Source: Branchiostoma belcheri (lineage: Eukaryota; Chordata; Leptocardii; Amphioxiformes; Branchiostomatidae). Taken from it: 64,000 nucleotides of DNA. Location of the stretch: assembly GCF_001625305.1 (NCBI RefSeq), contig NW_017804431.1, positions 1,426,070-1,490,069 of the forward strand, given 5' to 3'. The position numbers and the translations under genes are program-made. Under the pieces are notes generated by a model. That model searched no databases, was not told the origin of the DNA, and worked only from the letters and a program-made list of their open reading frames with translations. Positions 11,650 to 21,360 of this stretch are shown here, piece after piece. Each line of letters opens with the position of its first letter. Within the stretch, counting starts at the first letter, position 1.

Positions 11650-12347
11650 AACTATAATCATTTCTCGATCTTCATATTAGGTAGCTTAAGTCGACAAGTT
11701 CTCGGTAAAATGTCGTGTTTCCAATTTCAATCATGTGTTCTCCACTGTGGACTCATGAGTTCTCCCTTCCTACTTTAGACAAGGCCCGTAGTTTTAGCGT
11801 GATAATAAAGTTTCCACACAGCCAAAGAACGAGTGTAAAGCAGCCTAAAGTTTAGCGACATTGCCAGGTTACCGCACTAATGGGATTCTCTCAGTAACAT
11901 GCATTTCAATGGAGTCCATCAGTCCTCATTAATCTGTTATGGTAACTGAAAAAGTGGCGCTTTATAAGCTTTTAGTTGCCTCCTGTTGCCGCTAAGAGGG
12001 TACAAATCTGTTGATAGGGGACCGAAGAGTTGCCATGGAAAAATATAGGATTTACGTAATTATCTTTTATGTAGACATGCGTTGGTGTAGCTGTTTTGTA
12101 AAACAAATTAAAGATTTCTTTCAACGAAAGGTTTTCTCATTTACTGGCTGATTGACCAGAGTGATTGTGTAATAGAATTGTTTTTGTTAAGTTTCCGGGG
12201 CCACTTTTCCAATTGACAGCATGTTAAGGTACTTACAGGTCTTCAATTTAGATGTAAACCAAATATTCCCCTGTCCCACGGCCATTCATTACATGTTGCA
12301 AACCAGCAGTGTTTGACCTGACACCGCGTCTGGGCACTACTACAGCG
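11650..12347 (+). promoter_or_regulatory. FReD-B proximal upstream module with candidate 5' non-coding exon at 12299-12347
   Basis: This is the inverted copy of the FReD-A upstream modules. The exon-like block ends CTACTACAGCG/GTGAGTG at 12347. The matching acceptor is TTCAAG before 13295, which leaves an 11-nt leader before the ATG at 13306. The module also keeps conserved blocks such as the CATTAATGAGG region in reverse. No clear TATA box is visible. Confidence 0.5.
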
Positions 12348-12785
12348 GTGAGTGAATACCTTTACTTGCTTTTTATTCTTCTTGCCCTTAACTTTACTGT
12401 ACCTGACATATCGTACCAATTTCACTTCCTCTTAATAATCATACGACTGACAGGTTGGCAGCACTTCAGCCTTTTACTAAAGAAAAGTATACGAACACAC
12501 AAGTTCTCTGCGAGACTGGGCCAAATTCAATACAGCACGGTTTGTCGTTAATGCGTTTTCATGATTTCTCTGTTGTCTCCGGTACTGATGTCGTGAATAA
12601 GCGAAATCCAGTTCCTGAATGTCTTTGTTTTAAGCAGGCATTTTGTATAGTTGTAGCACAAGTCGCGACGCTGGGCTTTTAGTATGGATTGGCTGAGTTT
12701 GCGCCTGTGTACGCAGGGCCACGTATTGGGACCGAGGAGGTTCCTTCCTGTGATAGTAGGACACAAGGGAGGGTACCAGGCGAAA

Positions 12786-13170
12786 ATGGTCGTGTCGTGT
12801 GGCGTAGCGGTAGCGTCTTCGGCCCAGACTCGAGAGGGCGAGGGTTCGAATCCTGCCCGATGCCAACGATCTTGTGACCTTGGGAAAGGCACTTTACACG
12901 ACTTTCCTCAATTCACTCAGGTGTAAATGAGTACCTAGCTTTGGTTAGGGACGTCCCTAGGATAGGACGTTAAATGGAGGTCCCGTGTTTGGGAGAGGCA
13001 CACCCCACACACGTTAAAGAACCCACCGCACTTGTCGAAAAGAGTAGGGGACCTTCCCGGTGTGAGTGGTTCAAACCTTACGATCTGGTCTCGGGGTTGA
13101 CATCTTTGAAGAGGTGATAGTCACCTGTTATGTCAATTCTTCCACAAATGTGGTAAATCGTCATAAAAAT
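12786..13170 (+). mobile_element. tRNA-derived SINE, long variant, in FReD-B 5' intron
   Basis: A tRNA-like head (GTGGCGTAGCGGTAGCGTC; B-box-like GGGTTCGAATCCTG) is followed by a body that shares GGGAAAGGCACTTTACACGA with SINE family 1 but has a longer tail. FReD-C lacks it at the same place (19480-19500), which gives an empty site. AAAATG flanks both sides as a candidate short target duplication. Confidence 0.75.
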
Positions 13171-13305
13171 GATATAATCTTATTTCCCAACTGCAACATT
13201 TTATAATAATTTATCATCTTAAAAACGATTTGGCTGAGTCTCGGAAGGGTTGATTGACCAGGGTGCTAATTGAACTTACATTATCATCTTCAAGGTTTCT
13301 CGAAG

Positions 13306-16300
13306 ATGTCGTCCAAGAAGCTGTTTCCAAACGGCGAGGCAGCTCCGGAAGGCTCTGTAAGTCGCTATGGAAACCAGTGGACCAATGGAATCGTCCTGGC
13401 GCTGTCAGGGCTCGCGGCTGTGGTGAGTTTCGTCACCCTGCTGTTCATGCTGCGGGAGATGGCCTCCATCCGGGAACAGCAGACGGCGTTCATGAAGCAA
13501 CATGAAAATCTACGGGAAGAACTACAAGCCTACCTGAAGGATCAGGTGCTCCAGATGCAGTTGAAGCAAGAGAAGAAGGCTGAGAACGAGGTAAGGATGA
13601 TTTTGTCCCTTTTTTTAGACGGTAACCAGAGGCGGCATCATTCGAAGATTGAAGCAAGAGAACGAGGCTAAGGGCAACTTGATGATGTTGCCACTTTTTT
13701 CCCGACCGTAACTAGAGGCGACATTATTCGTAGATTTTTATGTTTTTTTCCTCAAGAAATGTAGGCTTAAAACCTTTTCAAAGTCATGCTACTGTTTATG
13801 AGCCACACATATGTGAAGCTCGGAGCCTTGCTGTGGTCTGAATTAGAAACAAGTAAATGTCCATCGTGATTTAAGTACCTTTATGTGATAGTGTTATCAT
13901 ACTACAGTGTAGCCTATGGTGAACCTTGCGATTGTACCTGTTTACAATAACGGAAAGATAATTTCTTTATAGGGCCCAGCTAGCTCAACTGAAGACTGGC
14001 GACGTGATGACAGCGCCACCTTTTGGAAAAGTGCGGAGGTGCACCAGAGATCCAAGAGAAACTCAGAGGCCAAGACTGTATTCATCCTTGGAAAACGTTC
14101 AGGTAAATAAAGTTGGCTTGCCGGTCTGTCAGGTGTTTGACTGGAAGTACTCTTATTTGTAAATAAAAGTTCAAAAAGCTTTGAAGGATAAACGTATAAA
14201 TGTTTATCAAACCAACAGACTTGGGATGTCTGTCAGGACCCCCCGCGAGTGATGGTCCTCCGCAGGTCACAACCCCAGCAGCCCCGACTGCTCCTCCGCA
14301 GGTCACAACCCCAGCAGCCCCGACTGCTCCTCCTGCAGGTGAGTTGGAGTGTACGAGTTTCTCACGGTTCTGATGCTACACGTGCGGGTCTTACAGCGAC
14401 ACAGTCATAACGTTTCCACCATCGTGCCTGTAAACTTTGACACATCCAAGCATTTCCATTTAATAGATAGATGACAGTCATACTATACTCGTACATGTAC
14501 AAGCGTTACCGGTCACATCACCTTATAATTACATCATACAAACATTTTTATGCAGTCCAATTCATTCTAGTTCGGTATTTGCGACCTCCACTTCTTTTCT
14601 ATGTCTACTGCCGTGTGTCCCCACATTTACAGACTTTCATAGTTTGATCAGAAATTTCCATTTATGTTGTGTTACCAATATGCTACTCTCGTTTGACTTC
14701 AATTATTACATCGTGACTCTGTCCCCTGCTACTTACCGTTTCCCAGAGGCAGACTGTGCTGCATATAAAGCCGCCGGACACACGACCAGTGGAGTCTACA
14801 CACTTGGCTCACCCCTGTCCGGTGTAGAGGTCTACTGTGACATGGATACAGCAGGTAGATATTGTTTTAAGGTACATAAGGATTTGCAATATACACAGTT
14901 GCGCATAAACTGCCAAAGGCAACACTAAAACTATAACATGGGGATGCAAAAGTCAATTCTGTTGTTGGTCAAATACTATTTATAGGAACAATCACTCACA
15001 GGGTCAATGACTTGACTTGACTTTATTGAGATCCACACAAAAATGTAGCTATTCTTCCTGTGGCCCTTCAAGACACACTTGACACATTTCCAGAACATAA
15101 ATACATTGACAATTACACATTACATATTAACACAGCTTAAATTAAGGCTATATACATAACTCTCCTCTGCAAAGCGAATATAGTTCGTGCTGTTTCCATG
15201 TGTAACTCTGTAATGACCTGCGAAGTAATAATGAGTGTTTTCCCACAGGAGGAGGATGGACCGTAATCCAGCGACGACAGGACGGGTCGGTTACCTTTGA
15301 CCGGACCTGGGAGGAGTACAAGCACGGGTTTGGGAACAAGAACGGGGAATACTGGCTTGGGAACGATAACATCCACCGCCTGACTACTCAGAAGAACTAT
15401 CATTTGCGGATTGTCATGCTGGGCTGGGATTCAGAATGGCGCTACGCTGAATACGACACATTTAGGTTGGTGTTCCTCCTTTTTTAATTTTCATGTTCCA
15501 ACATCTAATCCGTGTGGGTTCGTGTGGCGTAGCGGCAGAGTGCGCGACTCGGAACTAAGAGTCCCGGGTTCGAGTCCTGACATGCCACCGATCTTGTGCC
15601 CTTGAGAAAGGCACTTTACACGACTTTCCTCACTTCGCNNNNNNNNNNNNNNNNNNNNNNNNNNNNNNNNNNNNNNNNNNNNNNNNNNNNNNNNNNNNNN
15701 NNNNNNNNNNNNNNNNNNNNNNNNNNNNNNNNNNNNNNATGCTGGGCTGGGATTCAGAATGGCGCTACGCTGAATACGACACATTTAGGTTGGTGTTCCT
15801 TCCTTTTTTTTTAATTTCATGTTCCAACATCTAATCCGTGTGGGTTCGTGTGGCGTAGCGGCAGAGTGCGCGACTCGGAACTAAGAGTCCCGGGTTCGAG
15901 TCCTGACATGCCACCGATCTTGTGCCCTTGAGAAAGGCACTTTACACGACTTTCCTCACTTCGCTCAGGTGTAAATGAGTAATTGTACAGTATTGTGTGC
16001 AGTTTGCAAGAATTCTAGGAATGGTACAGGCATTTTGTCCACAGGAATGGAATGTCCACAGACATTTCTCTGACCCACAACTATGCCCACATTCCTGGAA
16101 ACCCTAGGTAAGACATGTCTGTCCCGGATGGCCATACTTTCTGTGCCCCGGGGCTCGTTCACTATACACTCAGGGGAGGAGTGCACTGTATCTGTCTAGA
16201 CTTAACAGGAACCAAGTCTTTCTCAAAATCATGAAATGATGGCAGTACCATGCAAACTATAACCCTAACAGCAACCACCGTCGCCATGTCAATGTATGTT

Positions 16301-16845
16301 TTCATTTCCAGTCTTATTTTAAATTTTCATGTTCCAACATCTAATCACAAGACGTGGTGACGGCACACTCAAGTTTTTTCTCAACTTATATTAATGCCGC
16401 CACGAACAAGGGACAAAACAATACTCATTTTCACCTGAACGAAGTGAGGAAAGTCGTGGCATGTCAGGATTGTTGTTCATAACTAATATTGCGTGATATG
16501 GTGTTCCCATCCAGGGTGGCCAGTGAGTCATACGGGTACTTCCTGACCATTTCCGGATATTCAGGCACCGCGGGAGACTCCATGGCTGGCGATAACCCGA
16601 CCAACAACGGGATGGTGTTCTCCACTGTGGACAGGGACAACGATGTCTGGCCCCGCGGCTCCTGTTCTCAGGACTACGGACAGGGCGGCTGGTGGTTCAG
16701 GGACTGCAGCCTCTCCTTCCTCAACGGCCGCTACCTGGGCAACTGTGGGAACTCCTGTAATCCAGGGCAGGGTGTGATGTGGTACAAATGGAGAGGTGAC
16801 ACTTACTCCCTGAAGTCTGTGTCAATGGCGATCAGGCCACGATAA
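13306..16845 (+). CDS. FReD-B: type II transmembrane protein with C-terminal fibrinogen-related domain
   Basis: Exons 13306-13590 (UTR from 13295), 13973-14102, 14219-14338, 14747-14854, 15249-15465 and 16515-16845 (stop TAA 16843-16845), all GT-AG and phase-consistent. Total 1191 bp, 396 residues. The N-terminus MSSKKLFPNGEAAPEGS and the membrane span (about 29-49, IVLALSGLAAVVSFVTLLFM) match FReD-A, but the coiled coil holds only one QQTA unit, so the stalk is about 100 residues shorter. Exon 3 encodes two Pro/Thr repeats. The FReD is intact: [68 protein letters not shown]. The 100-N gap and the duplicated flank fall in the intron between exons 5 and 6. No coding defect is seen. Confidence 0.88.
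15416..15964. other. Scaffold gap flanked by an unmerged contig overlap
   Basis: 15639-15738 is 100 N. The sequence 15416-15638 (3' part of FReD-B exon 5, its donor, and a SINE head) recurs at 15739-15964 with only poly-T length and minor differences. This is the signature of two overlapping contigs placed either side of an arbitrary gap. The second exon-5 fragment at 15739-15788 should not be annotated as an exon. Confidence 0.9.
15518..15995 (+). mobile_element. tRNA-derived SINE family 1 in FReD-B intron 5 (seen on both sides of the gap)
   Basis: The plus-strand tRNA-like head GTGTGGCGTAGCGGCAGAG and the B-box-like GGGTTCGAGTCCTGAC start at about 15528 and again at about 15848. They are probably the same SINE, represented twice because of the gap artefact. 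The body continues to about 15995. Confidence 0.75.
16320..16470 (-). mobile_element. Truncated SINE family 1 tail (FReD-B intron 5)
   Basis: Minus-orientation SINE tail and body (CACGTCTTGTGATTAGATG tail region, CTTTCCTCACTTCGTTCAGG body) that lacks the tRNA head. The same truncated copy is present in FReD-C at 22855-23000, so it was inserted and cut before the B/C duplication. Confidence 0.7.
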
Positions 16846-16859
16846 TTGCATTTGCTCTA

Positions 16860-17600
16860 CTAAATCTGATCACACCCAGTTATCCACAAAATCATCAATC
16901 CTACATGTCTGTAACGCTGACAAGTAACGCTCTCTATTGTAGCGGCTTTGTCAGTTAGAAACGTACACCAGAATGAGTCAATTTGAATGCGTCAGTGAGG
17001 CAGACATTTATTTTTAGTATAGATATAGTTGTTATGGAGCAAACGGTTCAATACGAGATTTGGATACAAGTAACGATACCAAAAATATCTAGCGACTGAT
17101 TAAAAATCATGTCGGTGGCTTATTTTGATGCTGGGAGCTTCTGATATAACATATTAATGCATTTTGAGGACATGTGTTTTTTTGTGGTAGAATTTCAGTA
17201 AGATACGTAGGCAACTGTAATGTTATCCACAAACTGATCAATCGTACAAGGTCTGTAATGCTGAAAAGTAACGCTCTCTATTGTAGGGGCTTTGTCTGTA
17301 ACAAACTATTGCAAAGACCAGCATAAGTCAATTTTAATGTATCAGTGAGACAGACATTTAATATGTTTAGTGGGTACCTCCTGGTAACTAGAGATGTGTT
17401 CAGATATAGCTTTATAGAGCAGATTGTTCAATATGAATTTAGAATACAAGTGACGATTCCTTATACTAGTAACTAGAAACTGATAAATATGTAGGTGGCT
17501 TATTTTGACTTATGGCCCTTTTTAATGAACATATTAATGTTCTTCATGTAGCGTGTCATTTTTAGTAGAATTCCAGCCGTGTACTGGTGTATGTTACAAC
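16860..17600. other. FReD-B 3' flank with an internal tandem duplication
   Basis: Two blocks starting TTATCCACAAA (about 16880 and 17220) repeat the sequence that follows the FReD stop. One block also follows FReD-C at about 23476, and the inverse precedes 4427 downstream of FReD-A. The region is thus part of the duplicated gene unit. No gene seen. Confidence 0.6.
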
Positions 17601-17654
17601 TGCTTCATAATATAGGATTAACGTACACGTTTTATGTAGACATTCTTTTTTTTT

Positions 17655-17888
17655 TTATTCCAACATGTAATCACCAGACGTGGTTACGGCACACTCAAGT
17701 CTTTTCAACTTATATTAATGCCGCCACCAACACAGGGGACAGATACATGACAGGACAATACTCATTTTCACCTGAGCGAAGTGAGGAAAGTCGTGTAAAG
17801 TGCCTTTCCCAAGGGCACAAGATCGGTGACTCGAACTCGGGACCTCTAGGTTCCGAGTCGCGCACTCTGCCGCTACGCCACACGAACC
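17655..17888 (-). mobile_element. tRNA-derived SINE family 1 (minus orientation), upstream of FReD-C
   Basis: Orthologous in position to the copy at 10880-11106, with the same ACATTCTTT flank and the same host module. Small deletions in the head distinguish it. Confidence 0.85.
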
Positions 17889-18127
17889 CACATAAACATT
17901 CTTTGGTGTACCTGTTGTGTCAAAAGTGTGTTTGAAAATAAAAGACTGTCTCTTCCAACGAAAGGTTTTCTAATTTACTGGCTTATTGACCAGAGTGATT
18001 GTGTTATAGAATTGCTATTGCTATGGTTTTTTCATTGACAACAGACTACATGTAAGTTACTTGCGGGTCTTTGATTGAATTGCAAACCATACATTCCCCA
18101 GTCCCATGGTCATGCATGGCATGATGA

Positions 18128-18175
18128 AAACCAGCAGTGTTTGAGCTGACACCTCGTCTGGGCACTACTACAGCG
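18128..18175 (+). promoter_or_regulatory. FReD-C distal upstream module: candidate 5' non-coding exon
   Basis: The exon-like block AACCAGCAGTGTTTGAGCTG ends at the donor CTACTACAGCG/GTGAGTGG. The surrounding 17.6-18.2 kb is homologous to the distal FReD-B module, where this exon was replaced by a retrotransposon. Confidence 0.5.
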
Positions 18176-18359
18176 GTGAGTGGAAAGCTTTACTTGTTTT
18201 TTATTCGTCTTAAGGTAACGTTGCCTTACTGTACTGACTGTACTTGATACATGCTGGTTAATTTTAGCTGTTTATGATGGTTGTAAGATGAGAGAAGTTC
18301 ACTCAATTTTTTTTCTTTCTATCACCAGCCTGTTTCCACTGTAGTACACACCTACCATT

Positions 18360-18984
18360 TCGTAACTATAATTATTTCTCGATCTCCATATACAGTACAG
18401 TATGTGTTCTCCCTTCCTACTTTAGACAAGGCCCGCAGTCTTAGCGTGATAGTTAAGTTTCCACACAGCCAAAGAACGAGTGTAAACTAGCCTAAAGTTA
18501 GCGACATTGCCAGGTTACCGCACTAATGGGATTCTCAGTAACATGCATTTCAATAGAGTCCATCAGTCCTCATTAATCTGTTTTGGTAACTGAAAAAGTG
18601 GCCCTTTATAAGCTTAGTTGGCTCCTGTTGCCGCTAAGAGGGTACAAATCTGTTGATAGGGGACCGAAGAGTTGCCATGGAAAATATAGGATTAAAGTAG
18701 TACTCTTTATGTAGACATGCTTAAGTGCAGCTGTTTTGTAAAACAAATTAAAGATTTCTTTCACCGAAAGGTTTTCTCATTTACTGGCTGATTGACCAGA
18801 GTGATTGTGTTATAGAATTGTTTTTGTTAAGTTTCCGGGGCCACTTTTCCAATTGACAACATGTTAAGGTACTTACAGGTCTTCAATTTAGATGTAAACC
18901 AAATATTCCCCTGTCCCACGGCCATTCATGACATGTTGCAAACCAGCAGTGTTTGGGCTGCCAACGCGTCTGGGCACTACTACA
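18360..18984 (+). promoter_or_regulatory. FReD-C proximal upstream module with candidate 5' non-coding exon at 18939-18984
   Basis: Homologous to 11650-12347. The donor has changed to CTACTACA/GTGAGTGG through loss of two bases but remains usable. The acceptor is TTCAAG before 19606, 11 nt upstream of the ATG at 19617. Confidence 0.5.
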
Positions 18985-20014
18985 GTGAGTGGAAACCTTT
19001 ACTTGTCTTTCATTCGTCTTGCCTTTAACTTTACTGTACCTGATATATCGTACGAATTTCACTTCCTCTCAATAATCATACGACAGACCTTCTGGTTGAC
19101 AGCACTTCTGCCTCCTACCAATTGAAAGGTGTACGAACGGCGTAGAAATGAAGCTGTCTGGTCTAACAACAATATCTCATACATACAAATTCTATGCGAG
19201 ATTGGGCCAAACTCAATACAGCACGGATGGGCCTTTATGCGTTTTCATTATTTCACTGTTGTCTCCGGTACTGATGTCGTGAATAAGCGAAAACCAGTTC
19301 CTGAATGTCTCTGTCTCAAGCAGGCGTTTTGTATAGTTGTATCACATGTCGCGACGCTGGGCTTATAGCAGGAATATTATGGCCGAGTTTGCGTCTGTGT
19401 ACACAGGACCAAGTATTGGGACCGAGGAGGTTTCTTGTGATGATATATATAGCAGGGCACAAGGGAGGGTACCCGGCGAAGATAATTTTAGATCCCAACT
19501 GCAACATTTTATCATCTTAAGAACGACTTGGCTGAGTCTCGGAAGGGTTGATAAGACGGGGTGCTGGTTGAAATCGTGTTTATCATTTTCTTCATTTTCT
19601 TCAAGGTTTCTCGAAGATGTCATCCAAGAAGCTGTTCCCAAACGGCGAGGCAGCTCGGGAAGGTTCTGTAGGTCGCCATGGAATCCAGCGAACCTTGGGA
19701 ATCTTCATGACGCTGTCAGGACTCGCGGCTGTGGTGAGTGTCGTCGCCCTTCTACTCATGGTACAGGAACTCGCCTCCATGCGTGATCAGCTTACCTTCC
19801 TACGTGCCCAACAAGCAGCATTGCACGGGGATCTCCGAGAACAACAAGGAAGAGACCATGACCAGCTGGTGCTACTGCGCAGCCAGCTTCAGGACCTGAT
19901 GCAATGGAAGCATGAGCAGGAAGCTAAGGTAAGCAAGGATGATTTTGCCACTTTAAAATCAGGCTTTAACATTTATCAGAGTCTAAGGATATCTTAGATA
20001 GTGAAATTGTGTTT

Positions 20015-20078
20015 ATGATAGTATAGTATAGTATAGTATAGTACAGTACAGTACAGTATAGTATAGTATAGTATAGCC
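20015..20078. repeat. Pentanucleotide microsatellite (GTATA/GTACA)n
   Basis: About twelve units of GTATA with a central GTACA block, in FReD-C intron 1. Confidence 0.9.
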
Positions 20079-20626
20079 TAAGACCTAAAACTTTATGACT
20101 ACAGTTGTTCACTATTACGGAAAGATAATTTTTTGGACATTTCTGTTCAGCCATTTATATATGTTGTATCATTTGTTAACTTTTCATTTATACTGATTTT
20201 CAGTTATACTGATCTGTTAACTTTTCTCAGTTATGTTAATTGATTGTATAATTTACTTTTATACAAATTGCTTTATGTTTATGTGTCCCTGGGCCCTCTT
20301 GGAAATCAACAATTTTATTGTTGTCACCCAGGTGTTTATAAGATGAAATAAATAAATAAATTGGCTTGTTAACAGACCGGCCGGCCGCTCAGTCCCGAGA
20401 GCCCCCCTGGTGACGTGCGCTCAACTGAAGACTGGCGACGTGATGACAGCGCCACCTTTTGGAAAAATGAGGAGGTGCACCACAGATCCAAGAGGAACTC
20501 GGAGGCCAACAAAACTATCCTCATCCTTGGAAGACGTTCAGGTAAATAAAGTTGACGTGACGGCCTATCAGGTGTTTGACTATAAATACTCTTATCTGTA
20601 AATAAAAGTACAAAGAAGTTTTGGTG

Positions 20627-20875
20627 GGGTCGTGTGGCGTAGCGGCAGAGTGCTCGACTAGGAACCAAGAGGTCCCGGGTTCGAGTCCTGACATGCCACC
20701 GCTCTTGTGCCCTTGGAAAAGGCACTTAACAGGACTTTCCTCACTTGGCTCAGGTGAAAATGATTACTGTATTGTCGCCTGTGTTGGTGGCGGCATTAAT
20801 AATATAATAATTAATATAAGTTGAAAAAACTTGAGTGTGCCGTCACCACGTCTTATGATTACATGTTGAAATATA
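20627..20875 (+). mobile_element. tRNA-derived SINE family 1 in FReD-C intron 2
   Basis: Full-length plus-orientation copy: tRNA-like head GTGTGGCGTAGCGGCAGAG, B-box-like GGGTTCGAGTCCTGACATG, body with GGCACTTAACAGGACTTTCC, and tail ACGTCTTATGATTACATG. Absent from the matching introns of A and B. Confidence 0.85.
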
Positions 20876-20984
20876 GAAATAAAAGGTTTGAAGGATGAAT
20901 GAACGGCTGTTTTGTAACCAACAGACTTCGGATGCCTGTCTGGACCTCCCGGGCCACCCGGACCTCCTGGACAGGTAAACGTGC

Positions 20985-21360
20985 ACGTTATCTGTATCTG
21001 TATAGCCCTTCGGCGTAACACACCAGCTTCTGTATCTGTATGGCCGGTATAACCGCCCTTCGGCGTAACACACCAGCTTCTGTATCTGTATGGCCGGTAT
21101 AACCGCCCTTCGGCGTAACACACCAGCTTCTGTATCTGTAGAGCTGATATAACCGCCCTTCGGCGTAACATACCAGCTTCGCAGGCACGCGGCGCGGCGG
21201 CAGTTGGCTACATTACACCGATCGACTTCTTACACTTATAACCCTTGAACATCTAACTCTAGACATTGTTTAAAGCTATCTAATGACAATTCCCCTACTG
21301 TACTTGGTGGCACCGACTTCCACTATGCGATTGTTCTAGGAAAGAATGAATTCATTCACA
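20985..21360 (-). mobile_element. Non-LTR 3' end with a 50-bp tail array, between FReD-C exons 3a and 3b
   Basis: CGGCGTAACA recurs at 21011, 21061, 21111 and 21161, a 50-bp period built from the element's 3' terminus plus a GATACA-type repeat. The body to about 21360 matches the 3640-4020 element. It sits in an intron that splits the stalk exon only in FReD-C. Confidence 0.75.

Noticed and set aside
15739-15788. Second copy of the FReD-B exon 5 end
   Set aside because: It is identical to the segment before the gap and directly abuts the N run, so it is an unmerged contig overlap and not a duplicated exon.
20764-21188. Minus-strand frames with repeats of MLRRRAV and KLVCYAEGRL
   Set aside because: They translate the 50-bp tail array of a non-LTR element in a FReD-C intron.
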